Below, one piece after another: positions 13,432 to 21,729 of a stretch of DNA of 27,144 nucleotides. Location: assembly GCA_900547785.1 (NCBI GenBank), contig URIB01000018.1:1-27144 (forward strand), given 5' to 3'. The stretch is from an uncultured Dialister sp. GTDB lineage: Bacteria > Bacillota > Negativicutes > Veillonellales > Dialisteraceae. Position numbers and translations under genes: made by a program. Under the pieces are notes generated by a model. The model made no database searches. It worked only from the letters and a program-made list of their open reading frames with translations, and was not told where the DNA came from. Numbering within the stretch: position 1 is the stretch's first letter; every line of letters starts with the position of its first letter.

Positions 13432-15107
13432 GGGTTTATATCTTTCCAGGAAATCATGCGGTCATAGAACCCGTTTTCCTTATAATGATGTTCAATTGAA
13501 AGTATACTCATGGTGGGAAAATCTTTGGAAAGTTGATTTAAAATTTTCGCCTGCCGTTCTTTATCAATAGAAGAAAATGATTCGTCTAAAAAAGCCCAGT
13601 CCGGGTTTTGCGTCCAGATGCGCCCCAGCGCCAGGCGTTGTTGTTCACCCGGAGAGAGTTCTTTGTCTCGGTTTTTGGAAATTGCCATTTCAGGAATCAA
13701 TTTTTCCAGTCCGAGGATATGAAGAACGGTTTTGCACTTTTTAAGGGGACAGAGTTTATCTTCCGGGTAGGATAAGATTTCCTGAACGGTTCCTGTGGGT
13801 ATATAAGGAGTTTGTGACAGGAAAAGCAATTTCCCTTCTGGCATTTTTACAGTGCCGCTTCCAAACGGCCAGATGTCACGGAGTACGTAGAGGAGCGTGC
13901 TCTTGCCGGAACCGGAAAGACCGGTAAGTGCCGTTTTTTCGCCTTTTCGTATGTGTAAAGAAAGGTTTTTGCTCAATGAAGTTCCATCGGGAAGCTGTAT
14001 ATGAAGATTCTCCAACCGGAGAGAGCCGTCAGAAGATATTTCTCTCTGGTAAGGGGAAGGGGCATCTTTTTCACGGAGAACGGAGTCGAATTGTGTCAAT
14101 CGGTCCACCGTCGCTTTCCACTCCGTAAGGGTGGAGTAGTTAATGATAAACCACGACAAGGAAACGCGGACACTGTTGAAAGCATTGGCGGTCTGCATAA
14201 GTTCTCCCATTTGAAATGCGCCCGAGAAATATTTGGGAGCGGCAATGAGATAGGGGACGACGCTGGATATCTGACTGTAACCGAAGTGAAAGTAATTCAG
14301 CTGTCTTCGTTTGAGCAGCGTTTTCAGCCAAACGGAGAAGACGGCGGTAAATTGGGACTGGATGTTTTTATTTTCCATGATTTCGCCGTCATAGGAAGCG
14401 ATTTCTTTTGCTTTCTCCCGTACTCTCAGCAAAGAGGAACGATAATCGGCTTCAGACTTTTGCGTACGCCGTTCCAAATCAATCAAAGGTTTTCCTATTA
14501 AATGAACGGACCATGTTCCGATGAGGACGAATCCGACGGCAAGCCAAAGCATCATGCCGGGAATGACCCTGCCGAAAACTTCGTAAGACTCAGAGAGATT
14601 CCATAAGATGACCGTGTAAGCGCCTAAGGAGCCGAAAGAGTCAATGAAGTCAAATATCATGGATATGGAGAGCGAGGGAAATATCCGTAAATCTTCCGCA
14701 ATACGTTGGTCCGGATTGTCGATGCGTTTGAAAAAGAGATCTTTATAATAGCATTTCGAAGAAAGCCATCTTTGTGTGTAGTAATCGGAGAGCCATTGGC
14801 GCCAAATCAAAACCGCTTTGCTGCACAGAAATTTTTGGTTTGCAAAAAGGCAGAGGCTGATAGCGGCAATGACGAAAAGAACACCCAGCTGATAAAAAAA
14901 TTCATCTCCGTTTTTGTCTTCCAAGGCATTAAAGAAGTCTTTTGACCATGTATTCAGCCGCACGCTCATATATATGTTGATGACATTGAAAATCATAGCG
15001 AGGACCAGTAAAAACCCCGCTTTATAACGCAGTTTGCTCTTCCAGAAAGGGGAGGCGAGATGCCACCATTGAACGAGAAAGTCTTTGAGAAGTTGATATT
15101 TCCGCAT
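13428..15107 (-). CDS. YddA/SbmA/ABCD-type ABC transporter, fused permease and ATPase
   Basis: About 559 residues: an N-terminal six-helix membrane domain of the ABC_membrane_2 type (helices from YKAGFLLVLAMIFNVINIY; conserved WRQWLSDYYTQRWLSSKCYY and RIDNPDQRIAEDLRIF) followed by an ATPase domain. The ATPase has Walker A TGLSGSGKSTLLYVL, signature LSPGEQQRLALGRIW, Walker B DWAFLDESFSSID and the H-loop IEHH, so it should be active. Relatives include E. coli YddA, BacA/SbmA-linked importers, mycobacterial Rv1819c (cobalamin and peptides) and human ABCD4. Direction of transport is therefore uncertain. The receptor gene stops 2 bases before the start at 15107; an alternative ATG at 15116 overlaps its stop codon. 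Neither has a strong ribosome site, so translation is probably coupled. The methyltransferase gene overlaps the 3' end. Confidence 0.88.
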   Translation of the reverse strand: MRKYQLLKDFLVQWWHLASPFWKSKLRYKAGFLLVLAMIFNVINIYMSVRLNTWSKDFFNALEDKNGDEFFYQLGVLFVIAAISLCLFANQKFLCSKAVLIWRQWLSDYYTQRWLSSKCYYKDLFFKRIDNPDQRIAEDLRIFPSLSISMIFDFIDSFGSLGAYTVILWNLSESYEVFGRVIPGMMLWLAVGFVLIGTWSVHLIGKPLIDLERRTQKSEADYRSSLLRVREKAKEIASYDGEIMENKNIQSQFTAVFSVWLKTLLKRRQLNYFHFGYSQISSVVPYLIAAPKYFSGAFQMGELMQTANAFNSVRVSLSWFIINYSTLTEWKATVDRLTQFDSVLREKDAPSPYQREISSDGSLRLENLHIQLPDGTSLSKNLSLHIRKGEKTALTGLSGSGKSTLLYVLRDIWPFGSGTVKMPEGKLLFLSQTPYIPTGTVQEILSYPEDKLCPLKKCKTVLHILGLEKLIPEMAISKNRDKELSPGEQQRLALGRIWTQNPDWAFLDESFSSIDKERQAKILNQLSKDFPTMSILSIEHHYKENGFYDRMISWKDINP

Positions 15108-15109
15108 AA

Positions 15110-17218
15110 TTACCATTTATAGATGTAGGATAAAATCCAGGTGCGTTCCTGTCCGGCAAATCCTGTGGGGATACCCCAAACAGATTCTATGTTTGAAATA
15201 TACTTTTTGTTGAAAATATTGCGGGCATGGAGTGTGAGAGCATGACGGTTCCGTGTGAAAGAGAGAGAAGCATCGTAGAGTGTGACGCCTCCCATGTGAA
15301 GTGTATTTGTTTCGTCCGTTCGTTTTCCGATATGACGCAATCCGAATCCCAGGGTCAGTTCTCCGTTTTCAAATTTACCGATAACAGCATCTGCACGAAG
15401 ATTAATACTTTGTTTTGCTATGCCGGCAGGCTGTTTTCCTATACGGGCGGGGTTGGTGTGCTTGGTAACTCTCGGATTCATATATGTATAAGAACCGAGA
15501 ACGTATAAACGATCATTCAGTTTTGCCCGCCCTTCGATTTCCAAGCCTTGAGAAGTCACTTCGCCGATGGAAGTAAAATAGGTGGTTTGAGGAACTGGAA
15601 CATGGATATTTTGCCGGCGCAGGTCAAATACGGAAGCCGTGACCTGTACGGAAGTGGTGGGAGTATAGCGTATGCCGAGTTCCCATTCCTGTCCTGTTGT
15701 CGGTTTAAGCATATTCTTATCTTTGTCGAAGTTCATGGCAGGTAAGAAAGAATTATGCCAGTGGAAATAAGGGGTCCATTTAGTGTTTATTTCATAGGTC
15801 AAGCCGGCTTGTCCGGTCCAAGCACTTTGTTCAAATTCTTGTTCGTCCCGGTCGCTGTGTTGCTCATAAAATCCTTTACGGATACCGGTGGAAAAGGTAA
15901 GGCGATTTTTTTTCAGTGTATGCATGGCATAAATACCTTTTTCGTGACTCCAGTAACGAAGATCATCCATTGGAATAATCATATCGGGGTCATCGGGAAC
16001 AGGTTTGCCTGCTACATAATTTTGCAAATCAGATTTTTTCCAGGCATTCAGCATGCGCATGGATTGCTTGTCAAATGTTTTTTCATAACGCAGATCAAAA
16101 CCGATTAGAGTGTCGTTGGAAATATTTTCTTTTTCAGTGTGAATTTGGATATATTGGTCGATTCCGTAAGAGCGGGCCTCACTATCTATCATGGCGCCCC
16201 ACCGGTTCATTTGATTTTCTGCTGCAACATAGATACCCGATGTTTGGTGGGATAGAATTTCAGATTTACGGTAATTTCCTTTTTGATGGAATGTGACACC
16301 GTTATTCAATCTGTGTTCCAATTCATAACCGATACCTTTTTGTGTCAGTTCATATTTATCCCAGCCGGGAACGCCGATGAAAAACCGGTCGGGAAGAAGG
16401 TTATACAACGGATCTCCGGGCAATCGCGTACGAGGAAGATAGGCGTTGCCCTTTATTTTATCTTTCTGATAAAAAGGAAGAATCGTTAATTTTGTATTTC
16501 TCCATTCTTTGGTCAATGAAGGGGCGGCATAAAACCTGTCCTGTTTGGTCTGATCATAAAATAAATCCTGTCGTTTCCATAAAGCGGTCAGTCGTCCGTA
16601 CAAAGTTCCGTTGTCATCGGTACGGTTGATATCCAGAGCGGTCATCTTTTCATTACGGTTTCCGAAACGGATTTGTGCTTCGCCGAAGTTTTCGCTTTTC
16701 GGATGTTTGGTTTGTAAATTAACGGTGCCGCTGACAGAGCCGCTTCCATATAAAACGGAAGCGGGACCGCGCAAAATTTCAACCTGGTCAACGCCATATA
16801 ATTCAGGGCTGAACAGGTTGTCGGTGGTACCGAAGGCTTTCATGCCGTTGACGACAATATTGTTGTGGGAAATAGAAAAACCGCGGATACTGCTGAAATT
16901 ATAAAGGGCATCATAGCCTCTGGGTGCTACCGTGATGCCCGCATTATATTCCAAAGCATCTGTCAAGTTATAAACGCCCAAGCGGTCCATTTCGTCAGAG
17001 TTTACAATAGTGACGGAAGCGGGAATTTTTTTCAGGACCGTGGCGGATTTTGTGCCTACCGTGGATGTGTCGCCCAATTTATAAGCGTATACATGAAATA
17101 CGGGAAGTGTGTGAATACCGTCATCGTCCTTTTTTTGCATAGCATGGACGGATGCATGGCCGCTCAAAGTGGCGGCAATGAGTGCAGAAAGTAAAACAGT
17201 TTTTTTGAATGGATGCAT
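15110..17218 (-). CDS. TonB-dependent siderophore-type outer-membrane receptor
   Basis: A 702-residue receptor that should bind a ligand outside the cell and import it with TonB-ExbBD energy. Residues 1-26 are a signal peptide (core VLLSALIAATLSGHASVHA). A possible TonB box lies in HTLPVFHVYA. The plug domain (about 58-165) has KIPASVTIVNSDEMDRLG, NAGITVAPRG and the conserved VDQVEILRGPASVLYGSG followed by GTVNLQTKHP. The rest is a 22-strand barrel, with QEWELGIRYTPTTSVQV, PARIGKQPAGIAKQSINLRA and a terminal YIYKW ending in an aromatic residue. The pattern is that of ferric hydroxamate/siderophore receptors (FhuA-like). It heads a minus-strand operon with an ABC protein and a methyltransferase; a Fur box lies just upstream and GGAGGAG precedes the start. 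The exact ligand is not predictable. Confidence 0.93.
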   Translation of the reverse strand: MHPFKKTVLLSALIAATLSGHASVHAMQKKDDDGIHTLPVFHVYAYKLGDTSTVGTKSATVLKKIPASVTIVNSDEMDRLGVYNLTDALEYNAGITVAPRGYDALYNFSSIRGFSISHNNIVVNGMKAFGTTDNLFSPELYGVDQVEILRGPASVLYGSGSVSGTVNLQTKHPKSENFGEAQIRFGNRNEKMTALDINRTDDNGTLYGRLTALWKRQDLFYDQTKQDRFYAAPSLTKEWRNTKLTILPFYQKDKIKGNAYLPRTRLPGDPLYNLLPDRFFIGVPGWDKYELTQKGIGYELEHRLNNGVTFHQKGNYRKSEILSHQTSGIYVAAENQMNRWGAMIDSEARSYGIDQYIQIHTEKENISNDTLIGFDLRYEKTFDKQSMRMLNAWKKSDLQNYVAGKPVPDDPDMIIPMDDLRYWSHEKGIYAMHTLKKNRLTFSTGIRKGFYEQHSDRDEQEFEQSAWTGQAGLTYEINTKWTPYFHWHNSFLPAMNFDKDKNMLKPTTGQEWELGIRYTPTTSVQVTASVFDLRRQNIHVPVPQTTYFTSIGEVTSQGLEIEGRAKLNDRLYVLGSYTYMNPRVTKHTNPARIGKQPAGIAKQSINLRADAVIGKFENGELTLGFGLRHIGKRTDETNTLHMGGVTLYDASLSFTRNRHALTLHARNIFNKKYISNIESVWGIPTGFAGQERTWILSYIYKW

Positions 17219-17242
17219 GATAAAACTCCTCCGAGTTAAAAT

Positions 17243-17261
17243 GATAATGATAATTATTATT
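17243..17261 (-). promoter_or_regulatory. Fur box controlling the receptor operon
   Basis: GATAATGATAATTATTATT matches the 19-base Fur consensus GATAATGATAATCATTATC at 17 positions. It is 25 bases before the receptor start codon and overlaps the likely promoter, so iron-loaded Fur should repress the three genes. Confidence 0.85.
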
Positions 17262-17310
17262 TAATACGAATAGAGGATATCATATGTAACAAATAAAATG
17301 CAAGAGAGGT

Positions 17311-17336
17311 TTACAAAATTGTAATGATTGTTTACA
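17311..17336. promoter_or_regulatory. TTACAA-AA-TTGTAA dyad upstream of the Fur box
   Basis: Six-base arms TTACAA and TTGTAA with two bases between them lie at 17311-17324, and GTTTACA recurs at 17330-17336. It is about 50 bases from the Fur box toward the neighbouring beta-helix gene. It may be a second regulator site; this is a weak call. Confidence 0.3.
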
Positions 17337-17348
17337 GCTACATAAAAT

Positions 17349-17390
17349 AAAAAACTCTACAGGATATAGAGGTATCCCGTAGAGTTTTTG
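17349..17390 (-). terminator. Terminator of the beta-helix protein gene
   Basis: AAAAACTCTAC pairs with GTAGAGTTTTT and the inner GGATA pairs with TATCC. On the minus strand the T-rich end follows the stop of the beta-helix gene, separating it from the iron operon. Confidence 0.85.
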
Positions 17391-17399
17391 GTTTTCGGT

Positions 17400-19001
17400 T
17401 TATTCTTTCATAACCGTGCCGTCCGCAAGGGTTATGGTGTAGCCGTTGTAATTGATTTTGCCCAGATTGTAAAGGCTTGTGAGTTCCGTGTCGCCCGTGA
17501 GATTCCAGGTTGATCCGGCGGCTATGAATACATCGGCATTTGTTTTGTAGGGTGTTCCGTTTTCCGCATTGGGAATGATTTTGATGGCGCCCGTGTAGGT
17601 GGAATTGTTTCTGAGATTCAGGTTGATGTTGGAAATAGAGTCAACGATGATATCGCCGCTTAAGGTCTGGTGATCACAGATGAGTTCAAGATGACCGCCG
17701 TTGCTTCCCGGCATTCCCCATTCGCTGGCACCGTCATTTCCCGTTATCGTGATGAGAGGAGCGGATTCGTCATGTTTGATAAGGTCGGTATCGCTCAACA
17801 TGATTTTTCCGTGGGTGGCGGTGACATGGAACATATCGCCTTTGCGGGCAATGAGCGTGCTGTGTTTCGCTTCTATATATTGCGTGCCCATGGTGCCGAT
17901 ATCGTCTTCTTTTGAAAAGAGGACAATATTATGAGGAATCATATCGGAAATTTCATTTCCTTCCAGCGTGGCATTGATGAGCGTGACAGTGTTATTTCCT
18001 TTCAAGACGGCCGCTTTTGTTTGATCCGCTTTTACGATTGCATTCGTGACGGTTACGTCGCCTTTGGAATAAATGCCGTGGGAGTGAAGACCGGTCGTAG
18101 AGAAGGTTCCGTTTTCGGCGATGAAGATACCGCCGCCATCACGGACAGCAATGGCGGGAGAAAAGTCACCTGAGGTGGAAACTTCCGTATTTACTGTTTT
18201 CATCATGGCTTTCATGGAAATAGAAACGCCTGCCGCGTGATTTCCTGCGGTACGAACTTTGGAGTCCGTCAGATTGATGTAGGTGCTCTTGGCATATCCG
18301 TAAGCACCGGAAGCGCCTGTACCTGTCGAAGAAATATCTGCTCCGGTGAGGCTTGCCCGTCCGCCGTGGGTGGCAAGGAGAGCTGCGTTGAGACCGTATA
18401 ATTCGGAGCTTTCCGTCTGTGTAGTGTCTCCGCTTTTTGTGATTTTTGCATTTTTGGCAGTGATGTAGGCCATGGGGACACGGAGTGCATTCTCATTTTC
18501 ATTTTCAGACATATAAATGCTGTCATTATAATCGCCGTCCATGTCGATGATGTTGGCTGATTCGCCTTGTTCCACGTTAACTTTTTTGATAACCGGCGTT
18601 TCTTCCGTCATCTCTTCTTCCGCCGGTTCAAGTTCCGGTCCGGGTGTCATTTCAGGTTCGGGCATGTACTCGGGTTCAGGCATTTCCGGAGCAGGGGCTT
18701 CCGGTGATAAATTTTTAAATGTCCCCGCTTCGACAGAAGCTTGGACATCGGCAACTGTCAAGTCAAGACCACGGAGAAGGGCGTCGGTATAGTTGACTTC
18801 CCGGGCGGTTGTTTCATTTTGTGAAACGCTTTCGGTTTTTGCAGGACCGTTTTCTTGGGCCTGTTCAAGTTCTTTCATTTTTTCTACAGCCGCTCTGTAC
18901 GGATCAAGGGGCGTATCCTTTGGCGCAGGTGCAGCCAAGGAAGGCATAAATCCGGATAAAGCCAAAACGCAGAGCAGAGCGGTTATTTTTGTGTGTTTCA
19001 T
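17400..19001 (-). CDS. Exported beta-helix protein, autotransporter-passenger-like
   Basis: A 533-residue secreted protein. Residues 1-23 form a signal peptide (ITALLCVLALSGFMPSLAA). Residues 25-105 are mostly helical, and about 105-140 form an acidic proline-rich linker (PEPEYMPEPEMTPGPELEPA). From about residue 155 on, short repeated strands and turns (TAKNAKITKSGDT, GLNAALLATHGGRASLTG, NGTFSTTGLHSHGIYSKGD, SGDIIVDSISNINLNLRNNS) indicate a right-handed beta-helix like the passengers of pertactin/AIDA-type autotransporters. The end, NLGKINYNGYTITLADGTVM, looks like the last rung of such a passenger, but there is no translocator barrel and no SLH domain. How it is displayed is unknown; adhesin, matrix component or polysaccharide-binding protein are all possible. 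It has its own terminator and a modest GAGG ribosome site, and is likely a separate unit from the iron operon. Confidence 0.72.
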   Translation of the reverse strand: MKHTKITALLCVLALSGFMPSLAAPAPKDTPLDPYRAAVEKMKELEQAQENGPAKTESVSQNETTAREVNYTDALLRGLDLTVADVQASVEAGTFKNLSPEAPAPEMPEPEYMPEPEMTPGPELEPAEEEMTEETPVIKKVNVEQGESANIIDMDGDYNDSIYMSENENENALRVPMAYITAKNAKITKSGDTTQTESSELYGLNAALLATHGGRASLTGADISSTGTGASGAYGYAKSTYINLTDSKVRTAGNHAAGVSISMKAMMKTVNTEVSTSGDFSPAIAVRDGGGIFIAENGTFSTTGLHSHGIYSKGDVTVTNAIVKADQTKAAVLKGNNTVTLINATLEGNEISDMIPHNIVLFSKEDDIGTMGTQYIEAKHSTLIARKGDMFHVTATHGKIMLSDTDLIKHDESAPLITITGNDGASEWGMPGSNGGHLELICDHQTLSGDIIVDSISNINLNLRNNSTYTGAIKIIPNAENGTPYKTNADVFIAAGSTWNLTGDTELTSLYNLGKINYNGYTITLADGTVMKE

Positions 19002-19217
19002 AGCAACCTCACTTTTTATTTCAAATGCATGATATCAGACTTAATAACAATATTATTTTACAACAGAAACTTTAAATTGTCATTTATGGGAAGACGCGGA
19101 CGTTTTGATTTTGAAACGGCATTTGAAAAAGTAAAGACAAACGGAAAAGATATTTCTTATATGAATTGTAAAAGAACTCCCGCGTCGGTTTTTCAATTTC
19201 AATCGGATTTATGAGTT

Positions 19218-19226
19218 TGCTATAAT
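19218..19226 (+). promoter_or_regulatory. Extended -10 promoter of the nfo operon
   Basis: TGCTATAAT, identical to the element before the CpXC gene, lies 27 bases before the nfo start codon. Confidence 0.5.
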
Positions 19227-19253
19227 AAAAGAAAACGAAAAACGAGGTAGATT

Positions 19254-20090
19254 ATGTTTACGATAGGTTGTCATTTATCGGTATCAAAAGGGTATCTCCA
19301 TATGGCAAAGGAAGCTACGTCCATAGGAGCAAATACATTCCAGTTTTTTCCGAGAAATCCGAGAGGCGGTGCATCGAAACCGCTGGTGCCTGAAGATGTG
19401 GAAGCACTTTCGGCTTGGATGAAAGAGCATCGTTTCGGGAAAATACTTTGTCACGGTGCTTACACGATGAACGGAGCGTCTTTGAAAGAAGAGGTCCGTA
19501 ATTTTGCACGCCAGGCGATACGGGAAGATTTGGTTAAAGTGTCCCAATTGCCGGATTGCTTATATAATTTCCACCCCGGAACGCATTTGAAACAGGGAGC
19601 GGAAAAAGCGATTCCTCTCATTGCGGATATGGTGAATTTTGCGATGGACTATGAGGATTTGAATACGACGGTCCTTCTCGAAACGATGGCGGGAAAAGGA
19701 ACAGAAGTGGGCCGCTCTTTTGAAGAACTGGCGGATATTATAGAGAGGGTGGAGAGGAAAGACCGTATCGGCGTTTGTCTTGACACCTGCCATATCTATG
19801 ACGGCGGTTATGATATTGTCAATGATTTGGACGGTGTTCTTGAGAGTTTTGACAAAGTCATCGGACTGGAACGCCTTAAGGCGATTCATTTGAATGATGA
19901 TAAAAATCCGATGGGCAGTCAGAAGGACAGGCATGAAAAGATAGGAAAAGGAACAATCGGGCTGGAAGCTTTTGAACGCATTATCAATCATCCGGCGCTG
20001 CGGGATCTTCCTTTTTATCTGGAAACACCCAATGATTTGGCAGGGTATAAAGAAGAAATAGAAATATTGAAGGCGCTCAGAAAGGAGTAA
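19254..20090 (+). CDS. nfo: Endonuclease IV (AP endonuclease)
   Basis: A 278-residue DNA-repair enzyme of the endonuclease IV family, which cuts DNA 5' of abasic sites using a three-zinc centre. The metal ligands can be followed in order: LCHGAYTMN, NFHPGTHLKQG, VLLETMAGKGTEVG, CLDTCHIYDGGYD, IHLNDDKNPMGSQKDRHEKI and YLETPND. Length and start (ATG after GAGGTAG) agree with the family. It heads a plus-strand unit with a DUF4153 gene four bases downstream and then sbcD and sbcC. Abasic-site cutting and end processing by SbcCD fit a common repair role. Confidence 0.97.
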   Translation: MFTIGCHLSVSKGYLHMAKEATSIGANTFQFFPRNPRGGASKPLVPEDVEALSAWMKEHRFGKILCHGAYTMNGASLKEEVRNFARQAIREDLVKVSQLPDCLYNFHPGTHLKQGAEKAIPLIADMVNFAMDYEDLNTTVLLETMAGKGTEVGRSFEELADIIERVERKDRIGVCLDTCHIYDGGYDIVNDLDGVLESFDKVIGLERLKAIHLNDDKNPMGSQKDRHEKIGKGTIGLEAFERIINHPALRDLPFYLETPNDLAGYKEEIEILKALRKE

Positions 20091-20094
20091 CCGT

Positions 20095-21714
20095 ATGGGA
20101 AAACTGCAAAATATATGGGAACGGGTCCGGCGGCAAAGTGCGGCAGGGGTATCCCGTTTCCGCAGTGCGGCGGTCTTGGCAGGTATATTCTTTTTACTTG
20201 TTACGGGTCGTGTGACAGTCATGTCGTCATCAGGAAATATTTCGATGGAGGAATTATTTCCCGAAAACATTTTGTATATGATGACCGCTTTGGTGACGAC
20301 TCTTCTTTTTTCCGTGCTTTGGCGGATAGGTCTGGAGCGGAAAGATAAAGTAAAAAATGTTTATGAGCTCGTGAATATTCCGGTGCTGGCAGGTTCGTAT
20401 TTCCTCTGGCAGATGATGCCCATGACTTCTTATTTCGTCATGTATCTGGGCGGCGTGATTTTTTGCCTGCCCTGCCTTTCCGTATATATTTTGTGGACCA
20501 AGGAAACAAAAGGTCTTTTTCCCCACATATTCGGTTCGTTTTGGAAAGCGTCGGGCATCGGTCTTTTGACATTTTTACTCGGCGGCATCTGTCTTTTATC
20601 CGTTGATAACCTTCTCTTACACGTCTTTTGGGGCTGGTGGCATGTGCTGTTTGCCTTTTCCTCTGTTTTGGCTCTGCTTTTATTTTTGTCTTATCTGCCG
20701 CAGACAGGAGAAGAAAAACGGTCACCCATGCTTTTCTTCCTGCTCCAACGGATTTTTATGCCCGTGTATATTGCTATTTTAGGAATTTTATATATCTACA
20801 TCGGAAAAATCATAGTTGCAGGAACGATGCCGGTGGGAAAAATGAATTGGTACGCTTCTTTTGCCGTGGCGGTGTACTGTCTCTTTTATTTCTGCCTTCA
20901 TGAAGAGGAGAATAAGAGAAGCCGTCTGTTTTTACGTTTCGGGGCACTGGCCCTATTTCCCGTAATGATTGTGCAGGCGTGGGGGATTTATATCCGCTTT
21001 GATGCTTACGGACTTACGACAGCCCGGTATGCCTCTATGGTTTGTAATTTTTTCGGTTTCCTTACGGTTTTGTCGGCACTTTGCAGAAACAGTGCCAGAT
21101 TTTTATTCCTCCTTGCCGGTTTTCTCGGTATCCTTTGTAGCCTGACACCTTTGAATATCATTGACGTGCCTGCCAAAGACCAGTGGACACGTCTGGATAA
21201 AGTGATTTCCGCCTATGATATGCGCAAGGGAAACGAAATTATCATGGCAGAACAAATGACAAAAGAAGATAAAGAAAATTTGCGGAGTGCCTATTGGTAT
21301 CTGGCCTATGACCCGGGGCGGTGGAAATATCCTGTCGTGGAAATGATGAAAAAAGATGAAGACCTGCGCTCGTTTTTGGATATCCGCAGAGAAGACAGCC
21401 ATATCGATCTGTTTAACCGATGGGAAACAATTCCCGTTGACGGTTATAAGAACGTTTATATATTCGATGTGACAGCGGACGAAACGGAGGGCGAAGAAGT
21501 TGTCCGCATTATAACAGCGGACGGTGAAAAAGAAATTCCGCTTGCGCCGTACAGACGGCAGATAGAGGGGAAAACAGGGGAGACGGAAAATGACGAATCT
21601 CTGTTGATTTACAACATCAACGAAAACCGGAAAATATACTTCGAAAGTATACGGATACCGAAAGAAAAAAATAACGGAGAGTATTATTTACACGGCTATT
21701 TGCTGGAAAAATAA
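20095..21714 (+). CDS. DUF4153-family polytopic membrane protein
   Basis: A 539-residue membrane protein that I place in the DUF4153 family. About the first 350 residues form some ten helices (for example AAVLAGIFFLLVTGRVTV, FSSVLALLLFLSYLP, FLLAGFLGILCSLTPLNIID); the last 180 residues, starting near DVPAKDQWTRLDKVISAYDM, are a soluble domain. The DUF4153 group has no known biochemical function. It begins four bases after nfo stops, with its AAGGAG inside the nfo end, so the two are co-transcribed and probably coupled. The link to DNA-repair genes may be only chromosomal convenience. The family assignment is from memory of the fold pattern and should be taken as likely, not sure. Confidence 0.72.
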   Translation: MGKLQNIWERVRRQSAAGVSRFRSAAVLAGIFFLLVTGRVTVMSSSGNISMEELFPENILYMMTALVTTLLFSVLWRIGLERKDKVKNVYELVNIPVLAGSYFLWQMMPMTSYFVMYLGGVIFCLPCLSVYILWTKETKGLFPHIFGSFWKASGIGLLTFLLGGICLLSVDNLLLHVFWGWWHVLFAFSSVLALLLFLSYLPQTGEEKRSPMLFFLLQRIFMPVYIAILGILYIYIGKIIVAGTMPVGKMNWYASFAVAVYCLFYFCLHEEENKRSRLFLRFGALALFPVMIVQAWGIYIRFDAYGLTTARYASMVCNFFGFLTVLSALCRNSARFLFLLAGFLGILCSLTPLNIIDVPAKDQWTRLDKVISAYDMRKGNEIIMAEQMTKEDKENLRSAYWYLAYDPGRWKYPVVEMMKKDEDLRSFLDIRREDSHIDLFNRWETIPVDGYKNVYIFDVTADETEGEEVVRIITADGEKEIPLAPYRRQIEGKTGETENDESLLIYNINENRKIYFESIRIPKEKNNGEYYLHGYLLEK

Positions 21715-21729
21715 AGAGAGGAGCTTTCC

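Noticed and set aside
19086..19214. Possible 42-codon gene between the beta-helix gene and nfo
   Set aside because: It has no ribosome site and no recognisable motif, and its end overlaps the region of the nfo promoter; it could be a gene remnant, but nothing supports expression.
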